This document shows positions 34,764 through 43,590 of a stretch of 64,000 nucleotides of DNA, piece after piece; positions within the stretch are counted from its first letter, which is position 1; each line of letters opens with the position of its first letter. Origin of the DNA: an uncultured Rhodocyclaceae bacterium (GTDB lineage Bacteria; Pseudomonadota; Gammaproteobacteria; Burkholderiales; Rhodocyclaceae); NCBI GenBank assembly GCA_907163075.1, contig CAJQTY010000001.1:2108001-2172000 (forward strand), read 5' to 3'. Position numbers and translations under genes: made by a program. The notes under the pieces were generated by a model. The model was not told the DNA's origin and did not search any database. It saw only the letters and a list, made by a program, of their open reading frames with translations.

Positions 34764-35780
34764 ATGCGCTTCTATCGCTCGTTACTCATCGTCGCCACCC
34801 TGCTCGCCTTCGGCGTCATATCGCTCGGGGCCTACGTCCGCCTGTCCGACGCCGGGCTCGGTTGCCCCGACTGGCCGGGCTGCTACGGCCACCTGATCGG
34901 CGTGCCGGAAGCCGACCATGAACGCGCGGCCGCGCTGCAGGCCTTCCCCGACAAACCGGTCGAGACGCACAAGGCGCGGAAGGAGATGGTGCACCGCTAC
35001 TTCGCCGGCGCACTCGGCCTTTTGATCGCGCTGATTGCCGCGCTGTCGTGGAAACACCGCCGCGTCCTGCGGCAATCGCCATTGCTGCCGACGGTGCTTG
35101 TCGCGGTGGTCGGCATGCAGGCGCTGCTCGGCATGTGGACCGTTACCCTGCGCCTCAAGCCGCTGATTGTCAGCGCCCATCTGCTCGGCGGCATGACGAC
35201 GCTGGCGCTGCTCGTGTGGCTGCTGTTGCGCCAGCGCCAGGCCGCGCCGCCCCCGCCAGGCGGCGCGCTGCGGCTGCTTTCGGCCTTGGCGCTGCTCGCG
35301 CTGGTGGTCCAGATCGCACTCGGCGGCTGGGTGAGCAGCAACTACGCGGCGCTGGCCTGCAGCGACTTCCCGACCTGCCTCGGCGCGTGGCGGCCGGAGA
35401 TGGATTTCGCGCAGGCTTTCCAGCTTCACCGCGAACTCGGCCAGACGGCCAACGGAGAATTGCTGTCAAACACGGCGCTGACCGCCATCCACTGGTCGCA
35501 TCGGGTCGGCGCGATGGTCGTGACCCTGATCGCCGGATTTCTGGCTTTCGTGTTGCTGTGCCGAGCCGAATGGCGCAACTGGGGACTGCTGCTCGGCGCT
35601 TCGCTACTCGTCCAGATCGGGCTGGGCGTCAGCAACATCCTGCTCTCGCTGCCGCTGACACTCGCCGTCGCCCACAACGCCGGCGCCGCCGTCCTGCTCA
35701 CCTTGACCCTCGCGCTCAACTTCAGGCTTTGGCAAAGCCCCGGCGAGGTTCATCAGCACCTCGGGAAAACGCGTCGCTAG
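34764..35780 (+). CDS. ctaA: Haem A synthase (CtaA/Cox15)
   Basis: 338 residues with about eight membrane segments. Family motifs are YVRLSDAGLGCPDWPGCYG near the N-terminus, KEMVHRYFAGALG with a haem His, WVSSNYAALACSDFPTCLG and AIHWSHRVGAMV with the second His pair. It oxidises haem O to haem A. It lies 6 bp after ctaB and is the last gene of the operon. The order ctaB-ctaA is the reverse of many relatives. Confidence 0.94.
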   Translation: MRFYRSLLIVATLLAFGVISLGAYVRLSDAGLGCPDWPGCYGHLIGVPEADHERAAALQAFPDKPVETHKARKEMVHRYFAGALGLLIALIAALSWKHRRVLRQSPLLPTVLVAVVGMQALLGMWTVTLRLKPLIVSAHLLGGMTTLALLVWLLLRQRQAAPPPPGGALRLLSALALLALVVQIALGGWVSSNYAALACSDFPTCLGAWRPEMDFAQAFQLHRELGQTANGELLSNTALTAIHWSHRVGAMVVTLIAGFLAFVLLCRAEWRNWGLLLGASLLVQIGLGVSNILLSLPLTLAVAHNAGAAVLLTLTLALNFRLWQSPGEVHQHLGKTRR

Positions 35781-35821
35781 TGTAATGTTGCACGCTGTCT
35801 GGAACTTACACCAGCGGCCAG

Positions 35822-35893
35822 CAGGGCGGAAAAGCGCGGCACCTTCCGCCGTCTGAGCACCATTCGGCGGATAAGGTTACGCTCATCGTTCGG
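35822..35893 (+). repeat. Dispersed palindromic intergenic repeat, copy B
   Basis: AGGGCGGAAAAGCGC, CTTCCGCCGT, CCATTCGGCGGAT and ACGCTCATC occur in the same order and spacing as in the minus-strand reading of copy A (26637-26713). The second hairpin has decayed in this copy. It lies 42 bp after the end of ctaA. Confidence 0.72.
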
Positions 35894-35989
35894 CAAGCAT
35901 GCCTTATGTCATATGTACTCCGAGTTGAGATACCCGTAGACTCGGTGAGGAAGTTCTACCCAGATTCACAATAAAAACGAAAAATAATC
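35894..35989. other. Remainder of the ctaA to chemoreceptor gap
   Basis: The space from 35781 to 36161 holds the repeat (35822-35893), a weak CCGAGT/ACTCGG inverted repeat at 35920-35945, and the short secretion-ABC-like frame from 35990. Nothing else is supported. Confidence 0.4.
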
Positions 35990-36181
35990 ATGCAGCTTCA
36001 GGGAGAAGTCAGGCACGACGATGTCCTATGGTTCCTCGGCAGCCTCTGCGGTCTATTTCGGATTCCTTTCGCTGCGACCCTGATCGCGCACGATTTCCCG
36101 CCACCGTATAGCCTGGCTACCTTGCATGAAGCCGCCCGTGCGCCGGGGATCAAGGCCGGTGTCAGACCCGGAAGCCGCTGA
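35990..36181 (+). pseudogene. Fragment resembling the N-terminus of a type I secretion peptidase-domain ABC transporter
   Basis: 63 codons. HDDVLWFLGSLCGLFRIPFAATLIAHDFPPPYSLATLHEAARAPGIKAG resembles the beginning of the C39-peptidase-like domain that opens HlyB/CyaB-class secretion ATPases. The resemblance stops where the chemoreceptor gene ends on the other strand (36162), and a stop follows at 36179. No membrane or ATPase domain remains. It is probably the 5' stub of a deleted transporter gene. The identification is from memory of the family. Confidence 0.4.
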
Positions 36182-37808
36182 CCGACTGCTTCAGGTTCTG
36201 CGCCAGCCCCTGCAGTTCGCTGCTGGCCTGGTTGACCATCTGCACCGATTGATCGGTCTCCTCGGCCATGTTGGCGATGCGTTCCATGTTCTGGGCGATT
36301 TCGGTGGACGCCTGCTGCTGTTCCGACACCGAGGTGCGGATGTCGTCCACGCCGCTGCTCGAGCTTTCGACCGAGCGGCGCGCCTCGTTGAGAAATCCCT
36401 CGACCGCGACCGCCTTGGCGGAACTCGCGTCGATCGCCTGCATGCCGGCCACGATGCTGGCGCGCACGGCTTCTGACTGGGTGGCGATGGTATTGGTCAC
36501 GGCATCGATTTCGCTGGCCGATCGGCCGGATTTCTCGGCGAGCTTGCGGACTTCGTCGGCGACCACGGCGAAGCCGCGCCCGGCCTCGCCGGCCCGGGCG
36601 GCCTCGATGGCGGCATTGAGGGCGAGCAGATTGGTCTGGTCGGCGATGTCACGGACCTCGCGCGTCAGGTTGCTGATGCTCTGCGTACTCTCGATGAATT
36701 GCGCCACTTTTTGCTCGATTTCGGCGACGTTCTGCTGAATATCGTGGATTTCACCGACCAGCGCATTGACCTGACGATTGCCTTCGACGGTCTGGTTGAC
36801 ACTGGTGTTGGCCATGCTGCGCACTTCCGAGGCGGTATCGGCCACCGAGCAGATGGCGACGGTCAGTTCCTCGACCGCGGCCGCGCTGCCGGCGACGGCA
36901 CTGGCCTGCGTCGAGGCGATGCCGGAGAGGCGGGAGGCCGATTGGGCGAGGGTGTCGGAAGCCCCCGAAACCTGCTCGGTGGTGCGATGCACCTCGGCAA
37001 TGACGAGCCGGAACTTGTCGAGCATGCTGTTGAAGGCTTGCGCCATGGCCGAAATTTCATCCTTGCCGGTGATCGTGGCGCGGTTGGCGAGCTGGCCCGA
37101 AGCCTCGATCTCCTGCATGGTGCGGCTGAGATCGGCCAGCGGCCGGTTGATCGAGCGGATGATGAGGAGCGAGAGCAGGATCAGGATGACGGTTGCCGTC
37201 GCGCCAAAGGCGATCATCCAGCGATGAATCGAGGCGTTGAGTTCGGCCGTTTTTGCCTTTTCTTCGGCGGCCATTTCGCCGACACCGGCCTGAATGCCGG
37301 CGACCAGCGCATCGATCGCCTGGCTGGGGGCGCGGTCGATGCCGCGCACGGCCTTGTCCACAAGAGCCGCGGGGTCGGGCTGGCTGCGGTCGAACTTGCT
37401 CAGGGCTTCGCGATAGGCGGGCTCCAGCTTGCTGAAGGTGAGCAGGACATCATCGATCTTCAGGCGTTCGGCGAGGTCCAGCTTTTGCGCTTCGGACTTG
37501 GTTTCGGCGAGGGATTGCGTCACCTTGCGCGCCTCTTCGGAAAAGCTGCGCAGGTGTTTTTCGTAGGCTTCCGGGTCCTTGCCCCGCAGGAGAATGTTCT
37601 TCCACTCCTGGACCTGGGTCTTGAAATTGACCTGGGCGCCCCGGGCGCGATCCACCATGATCAGGGCCGTACTGTGTCGTTCGATCGACTGGTTCAGCGA
37701 ATCGCTCAGCGTTCCCAGCTTGATAACCGCAAACCCGCTGACCAGCAACAGTGTCAGCAATGCTACTGTCAGCAACAGGATGAGCTTTTGACGGATGGTC
37801 ATGGTCAT
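36162..37808 (-). CDS. Methyl-accepting chemotaxis protein
   Basis: 548 residues. TM1 (about residues 9-30) and TM2 (about 192-215) bound a periplasmic four-helix ligand domain. A HAMP domain follows ([21 protein letters not shown]), then the signalling hairpin with tip [46 protein letters not shown] is 6 bp before the ATG at 37808. The ligand domain is of the common 4HB type with no recognisable ligand motif. There are no che genes nearby, so it is an orphan receptor. Confidence 0.93.
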   Translation of the reverse strand: MTMTIRQKLILLLTVALLTLLLVSGFAVIKLGTLSDSLNQSIERHSTALIMVDRARGAQVNFKTQVQEWKNILLRGKDPEAYEKHLRSFSEEARKVTQSLAETKSEAQKLDLAERLKIDDVLLTFSKLEPAYREALSKFDRSQPDPAALVDKAVRGIDRAPSQAIDALVAGIQAGVGEMAAEEKAKTAELNASIHRWMIAFGATATVILILLSLLIIRSINRPLADLSRTMQEIEASGQLANRATITGKDEISAMAQAFNSMLDKFRLVIAEVHRTTEQVSGASDTLAQSASRLSGIASTQASAVAGSAAAVEELTVAICSVADTASEVRSMANTSVNQTVEGNRQVNALVGEIHDIQQNVAEIEQKVAQFIESTQSISNLTREVRDIADQTNLLALNAAIEAARAGEAGRGFAVVADEVRKLAEKSGRSASEIDAVTNTIATQSEAVRASIVAGMQAIDASSAKAVAVEGFLNEARRSVESSSSGVDDIRTSVSEQQQASTEIAQNMERIANMAEETDQSVQMVNQASSELQGLAQNLKQSVSGFRV

Positions 37809-37958
37809 GTTTTGCCTCGCGCGAAAGTTGCTCGTTCAACACATTCACTCGATCTGAAAAGGCCGCCGCAGAGGTAATGTTACATCGTCGTGAGCAAAAA
37901 ATCTGTCATCGCGGCAGAACTTGCTGCGTTGAGCGGAAGCAACCCAGGAGCGTCATCG

Positions 37959-39270
37959 ATGAAAGCCATGTGCCCCGGCCCTCGCGCTGTTCAACGAGGC
38001 CTCGCAGGTCATTGTCGTGCGCGATGGTGACAAGACGGTGGTCAGCATGCTCAACGACTACAAGGGCGAGCTCAAGGAGTTCGCCGTCGTCGTTCCGGTG
38101 CCGAGTGTGCTGCAGAAGGGGCAGATCAACGTTGGCGACAAGAAGATTTTCGATCGCCTCGATGCCTATTCGGCGCCGCGCCTGGCCGAGTATTACGACA
38201 GCAATCCCTGCGACCGCAGAGCCCAAGACATGCTGCGCAAGGAGGCCAAAATGACCGCCGCGCCGGCGCCGGCCGCTGCCGCGCAGTCCTCGAAGGCGCT
38301 CGGCGTCACGGTCGAGGCGAGCTACACCGTGGGCGAATACGACATCGTGATCCTCTCGGCCACGCAATCGGATGGCCTGGAAAGCTGGCTCAAGCAGAAC
38401 GGCTACCGCATTCCGAAAAATTCCGCCAAGGCCCTGGCCCCCTATATCCGTCAGAACATGAAGTTCTTCGTCGCCGCGGTGAATCTTCAGGAACAGGCAA
38501 AGACCGGCTTCAGCATGCTGCGGCCGCTGCAGTTCGCCTACGAATCCGAAAAATTCATGCTGCCGATCCGCCTCGGCATGGCCAACGCCAACGGCCCGCA
38601 GGACCTGATCGCCTACATGCTGACCCGGAACGGGCGGGTCGAAACGAGCAACTACCGGACCGTCAAGCTGCCGGCCAACATGGACCTGCCGGTTTTCCTC
38701 AAGCAGGGCGATGAATTCCGCAATTTCTACAAGGCGATGTTCGGCGAACAGACGAAAAAGGAAGGCCTGCGCGCGGTATTTACCGAACATTTCTGGGATA
38801 TGGGCTGGTGCGACCCCTGCGCTGCCGATCCGCTGTCGCCGGACGAACTTCGCCAGGCCGGCGTCTTCTGGGTCCATCCCCCGAGCAGCGACGCCGCCCC
38901 GTCGCCCCTGCCCGCTCAGCCCCGCATCGCACCGCCCGCCGATGCCCGGCGACGGGATGATTGGCTGAAGCTGCGGGGCTACCGGGTACTGCGCTTCTGG
39001 AACGAGGATACCGATGCCGGCGGTGTCGTTTATTACGCCAATTACCTGAAATTCTTCGAACGCTGCCGCACCGAATGGATGCGCGCTGCCGGGCACGACC
39101 AGTCGGTGCTGGCCGCCGAAGCCGGCATCGGCTTCGTGGCGCGCCAGGCCAGTTGTGAATACCTGCGCCCGGCCCGCCTCGACGAAGAACTGACGGTCGG
39201 CCTCGAAGTCGAGAAACTGACCCGTGTCCGCGTCATCTTCCGCCAGCATGTCCGGCGCGCTGCCGAGTAG
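37959..39270 (+). pseudogene. Frameshifted DUF2330 gene fused to foreign 3' sequence
   Basis: The ATG at 37959 has an AGGAG 8 bp upstream and starts MKA, but the DUF2330 homology (ALFNEASQVIVVRDGDKTVVSML..., EFAVVVPVPSVLQKGQI, GYRIPKNSAKALAPYI) continues in another frame, with GTG 38017 as the first usable start. The signal peptide and the CGFYVAKA-type segment are missing, consistent with a small deletion plus frameshift. Homology ends near 38875 (QAGVFWVHPP). The frame then runs through a DUF559-endonuclease-like piece (DARRRDDWLKLRGYRVLRFWN, about 38941-39003) into a ybgC remnant and stops at TAG 39268. The open frame is 417 codons, but the product is very unlikely to be functional. Confidence 0.75.
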
Positions 39271-39372
39271 CTGGTCACCGGCACCGTCGAGATCGCCTGC
39301 GTCGACATGGCCGGCATGAAACCCGCCGCCATCCCCGATTTTCTGTACCACAAGCTGGAAGCGCTGAAATGA
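39003..39372 (+). pseudogene. ybgC: ybgC (tol-pal acyl-CoA thioesterase) remnant with in-frame TAG
   Basis: EDTDAGGVVYYANYLKFFERCRTEW is the catalytic segment of the YbgC hotdog thioesterase (active-site Asp), followed by GIGFVARQASCEYLRPARLDEELTVGLEV. A TAG at 39268-39270 interrupts it, after which the same frame continues with LVTGTVEIACVDMAGMKPAAIPDFLYHKLEALK and the natural stop at 39370-39372. The true start is replaced by the upstream fusion. Both lesions indicate a dead gene. Confidence 0.78.
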
Positions 39373-39389
39373 ACGTCACCCAGGATGAG
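39369..39389 (+). pseudogene. tolQ: First codons of a deleted tolQ
   Basis: ATG at 39369 overlaps the ybgC stop (ATGA), as in intact ybgC-tolQ pairs, and encodes MNVTQDE. TolQ proteins of betaproteobacteria commonly begin MNVTQD. The following residues (LPSVFHLPKVGVHAGGFS, stop) have no TolQ character and no TolQ helix, so the gene is cut after about six codons. Confidence 0.6.
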
Positions 39390-39597
39390 CTTCCCTCGGT
39401 TTTTCATCTGCCCAAGGTTGGGGTTCATGCTGGCGGTTTCTCCTGATGCTGCTCTCTGATCCAGTTTCCCAGAAACGGCGGCCGCGATAGCGTGCATCGA
39501 GTGGTTCGAGTAGTTCGATTTCACGTTGACGTCCATTGGCATTTGCGGATTGCTGCCCTTGATCGTGTAAAGGCCGGTGGTTCGAGAACCGGAATCC
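39390..39597. other. Junction sequence between tolQ stub and mpl, origin unknown
   Basis: These 208 bp match none of the flanking genes. On the minus strand two frames are open for 50-65 codons, for example one reading ...ELLEPLDARYRGRRFW... and ending near 39400. I do not recognise either. It could be the end of a deleted gene or mobile element that bridged the tol-pal deletion. Confidence 0.35.
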
Positions 39598-40968
39598 TTA
39601 CCCGGCCAGCGCCGCAAGCAACTTGCCGTGAATGCCGCCGAAGCCGCCGTTGCTCATCACCAGAATCTGGTCGCCGGGCCGGGCCGCGGCGACGACGTGC
39701 TGGACCAGGATATCCAGATCGTCGGCGACCACCGCCTTGTCGCCCAGCGGTCCGAGCGCCTCGGCCGCATCCCAGCCCAGGTTTGCGCCGTAGCAGAAGA
39801 CCCGGTCGGCCTCGGCCAGACTCGCCGGCAATTGCGCCTTCATGACGCCCAGCTTCATGGTGTTCGAGCGCGGTTCAAGCACGGCCAGAATACGCGGCGC
39901 CGTATCTCCAGCACCTATTTTGCGCCGCAGACCGGCGACCGTTGTGGCAATCGCGGTCGGATGGTGAGCGAAATCGTCATATACGCCGACACCGCGCACC
40001 GTCCCCCGCAATTCCAGGCGGCGCTTGACGTTGGCAAAACGCGAAAGCGCGTCAAGCCCCCGATCCAAAGGCACACCGGCGTGCCTGGCCGCCAGGAGTG
40101 CGGCGACCGCGTTGGCCCGATTGTGTTCGCCACTCAGACTCCAGTTCGTTTTGCCGATCGATTCCCCACCCCGCATCAGTTGCAGCGAACCTTCGGCGTC
40201 GTCCCCGGCACCGTGCCAGCCCGAATCTTCGTTGAATCGTTCAACGGGAGTCCAGCAGCCGCGCGCCAGAACGCGGTCGAGACTGGCTTCGGAGGCGTTG
40301 CTGACGAGCAGGCCAGTGCGCGGCAAAGTACGCACAAAGTGGTGAAATTGCGTCTCGATCGCTGCCAGATCGGAGAAAATATCGGCATGATCGAACTCAA
40401 GATTATTCAGCACTGCAGTCCGCGGGCGATAGTGGATAAACTTCGAACGTTTGTCGCAAAAGGCCGTGTCGTATTCGTCGGCTTCAATCACGAAGAACGG
40501 AGAATCGCTGATTTCCCCCGATAATCGCGCCGATACGCCGAAATTCATCGGCACCCCGCCGATCAGAAACCCCGGGCTCAGACCGGCGTCCTCGAGAATC
40601 CACGCCAGCATCGCCGAAGTCGTTGTCTTGCCGTGCGTACCGGCCACCGCCAGCACCCAGCGCCCGCGCAATACCTCATCGGCCAGCCACTGCGGGCCGG
40701 AAACATACGGCAAACCACGATCCAGTATCTCCTCCAGCAGCGGATTACCACGCGAAATGGCGTTGCCGACGACAAAGCAATCCGGACTGAGTGCGATCTG
40801 CTCAACACCGTAGCCTTCGACGAGTTCGATCCCTGCCGCTTCGAGTTGCGTACTCATCGGAGGATAGACGCCGGTATCACAACCGGTGACGCGATGCCCT
40901 GCCGCACGAGCCAACTGGGCGATACCGCCCATGAACGTGCCGCAGATGCCGAGAATATGAATATGCAT
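39598..40968 (-). CDS. mpl: UDP-N-acetylmuramate:L-alanyl-gamma-D-glutamyl-meso-diaminopimelate ligase
   Basis: 456 residues from the ATG at 40968 (MHIHILGICGTFMGGIAQLARAAGH). It is a Mur-ligase fold: UDP-binding N domain, ATPase domain with AVAGTHGKTTTSAM and EADEYDTAFCDKRSKF, the NLEFDHADIF segment, and a C-terminal domain starting GVYDDFAHHPTAI. GTFMGG instead of GVGMGG separates Mpl from MurC. Mpl reattaches recycled tripeptide to UDP-MurNAc in cell-wall recycling. It is divergent from the nucleotidyltransferase-like gene. Confidence 0.95.
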   Translation of the reverse strand: MHIHILGICGTFMGGIAQLARAAGHRVTGCDTGVYPPMSTQLEAAGIELVEGYGVEQIALSPDCFVVGNAISRGNPLLEEILDRGLPYVSGPQWLADEVLRGRWVLAVAGTHGKTTTSAMLAWILEDAGLSPGFLIGGVPMNFGVSARLSGEISDSPFFVIEADEYDTAFCDKRSKFIHYRPRTAVLNNLEFDHADIFSDLAAIETQFHHFVRTLPRTGLLVSNASEASLDRVLARGCWTPVERFNEDSGWHGAGDDAEGSLQLMRGGESIGKTNWSLSGEHNRANAVAALLAARHAGVPLDRGLDALSRFANVKRRLELRGTVRGVGVYDDFAHHPTAIATTVAGLRRKIGAGDTAPRILAVLEPRSNTMKLGVMKAQLPASLAEADRVFCYGANLGWDAAEALGPLGDKAVVADDLDILVQHVVAAARPGDQILVMSNGGFGGIHGKLLAALAG

Positions 40969-41065
40969 GCAAAATTCCAAGTTAGAATTGACTGGTCAGC
41001 CAACGCGCGCTGACATTTCGAGCGAATTGTACTCCCAGCCACTCTCAGGCACATCGACACCAACC

Positions 41066-41674
41066 ATGACCAACCGCCGCGACCCCGCAGGCAACACGCA
41101 TCAGCGCGCGCGCATCGCCAGCGTCGCCGCCCGATTAATCGCCGAAAGCGGCATCGGCGACTATGCCCTGGCCAAGCGCAAGGCGGCTCACAGCCTGGGC
41201 CTGCCGGACAGCGCGCAACTCCCCGAAAATGCCGAGGTCGAACAGGAGCTGCGTATCTACCAGCGCTTGTTCCAGGACGAGGAACAGGCAGCTGCGATCG
41301 GCTATCTTCGTCGAAAAGCTTGCGAAATCATGTCTATCATGCACAGATTCAACCCTTATCTAACCGGTTCAGTGCTCGACGGAACGGCTGGTCGATACGC
41401 CGAAATCGACATCCAGCTGTTTACCGACAGCGCCAAGGACGTCGAAATCTTTCTGCTCAACCAGCGCATTGACTACGAGCACAGCGTTCCGCGCTCCGAA
41501 CGCGCGGAAGCCGTACTGAGCGTCCAGAGCGAAGACGCGATTGCCAACCTGATCGTTTACCCGGCGAAGGAAGAAAGAGTCACCTTCAGGACACGCGACG
41601 GAAGGATTCGTCCTCGCGCCCGACTCGACGCGGTAACTGAGCTGCTGGGCGTCGCAGGCGGGGAGTCGCCATGA
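41066..41674 (+). CDS. Nucleotidyltransferase-like protein of unknown function
   Basis: 202 residues from the ATG at 41066. The N-terminal half is helical (ARIASVAARLIAESGIGDYALAKRKAAHSLGL). The centre has GSVLDGTAGRYAEIDIQLFTDSAKDVEIFLL, which fits the GS...D.D pattern of nucleotidyltransferase folds. It overlaps tlpA by 4 bp, and the pair is divergent from mpl. Genes like this accompany mpl/tlpA in betaproteobacteria, but no biochemical role is known to me. Confidence 0.72.
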   Translation: MTNRRDPAGNTHQRARIASVAARLIAESGIGDYALAKRKAAHSLGLPDSAQLPENAEVEQELRIYQRLFQDEEQAAAIGYLRRKACEIMSIMHRFNPYLTGSVLDGTAGRYAEIDIQLFTDSAKDVEIFLLNQRIDYEHSVPRSERAEAVLSVQSEDAIANLIVYPAKEERVTFRTRDGRIRPRARLDAVTELLGVAGGESP

Positions 41675-42219
41675 GAAACAGCACGCGCTTTATCGTCGCT
41701 CTTGTCGCCGCGATGATCGCCATGACCGCCGGGATCTATATCGGAATGGGCGGACGAGAATCGCGACGACCCGAGATTTCTCTCCCGAAGGAAGCGGTTA
41801 CGCAGTTTTTTACCGTGCAATTGAACGATGTAAACGGTAAACCACAGGCTCTCGCGCAATGGCGGGGGAAAGTGCTGGTGATCAACTTCTGGGCAACCTG
41901 GTGCCCCCCCTGTCGCGAGGAGATGCCGGAATTTTCTCGACTGCAAGCCAAACATGCTGCCGACGGCGTTCAATTCGTCGGCATTGCGCTCGATACGGCG
42001 GAGAATGTCATCAGCTTCTCAAAGCAGCACCCTGTCGGTTATCCACTGCTTATTGCCGAATCCGAGGGAACGGAATTGAGCCGGCGTCTCGGTAACTCCC
42101 AACTGGCCTTGCCCTATACGGTGGTTCTCGGCCCCCAGGAGGAAGTCCAGATTACTCGGCTGGGGCGCATTCCCGAGAGTGAACTTGACGGTCTGCTAAA
42201 AAGGCTCGTTATCCGATAA
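41671..42219 (+). CDS. tlpA: TlpA/ResA-like membrane-anchored thiol-disulfide oxidoreductase
   Basis: 182 residues. An N-terminal membrane anchor (FIVALVAAMIAMTAGIYIGM) precedes a periplasmic thioredoxin domain with the active site WATWCPPCREEM. The cis-Pro loop is in LALPYTVVL. Such proteins reduce disulfides on apocytochromes or other exported proteins. It overlaps the preceding gene (ATGA). The IS element begins 10 bp after its stop, so the gene is intact but any downstream operon partner is now separated. Confidence 0.92.
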   Translation: MRNSTRFIVALVAAMIAMTAGIYIGMGGRESRRPEISLPKEAVTQFFTVQLNDVNGKPQALAQWRGKVLVINFWATWCPPCREEMPEFSRLQAKHAADGVQFVGIALDTAENVISFSKQHPVGYPLLIAESEGTELSRRLGNSQLALPYTVVLGPQEEVQITRLGRIPESELDGLLKRLVIR

Positions 42220-42229
42220 ATGCGCTTAG

Positions 42230-43419
42230 GGATGGTCTGAACAACTGCCGCCAAAGCTGAGCATCGGTGTCAGAACGCAACAGCAAGAGCAGCTGATTCG
42301 TAAAACGAGGCGGTTTGGCGGCGGTTTTCGCATGAACTTCCGTGTATCCCGTTTCATGGGCACACCTCGGGTGTCATCGCCAACAATCGCCGCCGAGCCA
42401 TCCAGAGATTTGATAAGGCGAAGAGCGTCATCAACGCCGCGGTATTCTTGGCCAGGCCGCGATAGCGAACTTTCGTGAATCCGAACTGGCGCTTGATGAC
42501 GCGGAACGGATGTTCAACCTTGGCGCGGATGCTGGCCTTGAGATGTTCAAGTTGCTCGATGAGCGTCGTTGATTTCAGGCTCTTGTCGAGCACGCGACGC
42601 TTCCCCGGACGCATGGCGACGTTCCAGCGCGCCTTGCCCGTGGCGTCAGGGCGTTTCTCGGCGCCTTGATAGCCCGCGTCGCCGAACGCCTCTTCCTCCT
42701 CACCATGCAGCAAGGCATTGGCTTGGGTCACGTCATTAACGTTCGCTGCCGTGCCAATCACCGTATGAACCAGGCCTGAATCGGCATCGACGCCGATGTG
42801 CGCTTTCATTCCGAAATGCCACTGATTGCCTTTCTTGGTCTGATGCATCTCGGGGTCGCGCTTGCCGTCCTTATTCTTGGTCGAACTCGGCGCGGCAATG
42901 AGCGTGGCGTCGACCGCCGTGCCGTGTCGCAACGAAAGGCCTTTCTCCGACAGCACCGCATTGACCTCGGCAAACAGCGCGACCGCCAGTGCATTAGCTT
43001 CAAGAAGATGGCGGAACTTCAGGATCGTTGTCTCGTCCGGGATCGTATCCTCAAAGGCGTCCAAGCCAGCGAACTGGCGCAAGAGCGGAATGTCATGCAG
43101 CGCTTCTTCCATTGCCGGGTCCGAGTAGCCAAACCAGTGCTGCATAAAGTGAATCCGCAACATCACCGACAGAGGCATCGGACGGCGGCCACGACCAGCC
43201 TTCGGATAAACCGGTTCAATCAGGCCTTCGAGCCGAAACCACGGCACCACCGCGTTCATCTCCGCAAGAAACTCAGCCTTGCGCGTCACCTTGCCACGCT
43301 TCGGCAGAAATCCCGTTTCGGCCAGACTCAGTTGCTTCATCGATTTCTCGCTCATCTCGGTGCAATACCGAAATTATCCCCGCTCAGCTCAGCCATGTCC
43401 TGACTTGATCAGAGTCTCC
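42230..43419 (-). mobile_element. IS5-family insertion sequence, complete, with TTAG target duplication
   Basis: 1190 bp. The left end GGATGGTCTGAACAAC and the right end (read inward) GGAGACTCTGATCAAG form imperfect terminal inverted repeats sharing GGA..(T)CTGA.CAA. Both ends are flanked by TTAG (42226-42229 and 43420-43423), the YTAR-type 4-bp duplication expected of IS5-group elements. One transposase gene lies on the minus strand. The intact duplication indicates a single simple insertion. Confidence 0.88.
42354..43355 (-). CDS. IS5-family transposase
   Basis: 333 residues, full length. An N-terminal HTH-like region (VMLRIHFMQHWFGYSDPAMEEALHD) is followed by the DDE catalytic residues: Asp in GTAVDATLI, Asp in EAFGDAGYQG and Glu in RAKVEHPFRVIKRQFGF (the YREK-like region). 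No frameshift or stop is seen, so the element may be active. It accounts for all coding capacity of the IS. Confidence 0.95.
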   Translation of the reverse strand: MSEKSMKQLSLAETGFLPKRGKVTRKAEFLAEMNAVVPWFRLEGLIEPVYPKAGRGRRPMPLSVMLRIHFMQHWFGYSDPAMEEALHDIPLLRQFAGLDAFEDTIPDETTILKFRHLLEANALAVALFAEVNAVLSEKGLSLRHGTAVDATLIAAPSSTKNKDGKRDPEMHQTKKGNQWHFGMKAHIGVDADSGLVHTVIGTAANVNDVTQANALLHGEEEEAFGDAGYQGAEKRPDATGKARWNVAMRPGKRRVLDKSLKSTTLIEQLEHLKASIRAKVEHPFRVIKRQFGFTKVRYRGLAKNTAALMTLFALSNLWMARRRLLAMTPEVCP

Positions 43420-43590
43420 TTAGTGGACAAAATGCTTCGATATGCCGCAAACTTCTGACATGATGAGGCGAAAAGTGACATCATCAGAGGGAAAAACCGT
43501 CGTCAGGCCGGCTCGGCGGCGTAATCTGCGTGAGCGACTGCCGCCAGCTTTTCAAACTGGCAACCACGTATTCTGGAAGGAGACAAGTTC

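Noticed and set aside
39573-39592. tRNA T-arm-like sequence (CCGGTGGTTCGAGAACCGG)
   Set aside because: No acceptor, anticodon or D arm could be folded around it. It is a simple inverted repeat near the end of mpl.
39042-39617. 191-aa minus-strand frame crossing the ybgC/tolQ remnant
   Set aside because: It spans the ybgC homology on the wrong strand and the unidentified bridge; no recognisable protein family.
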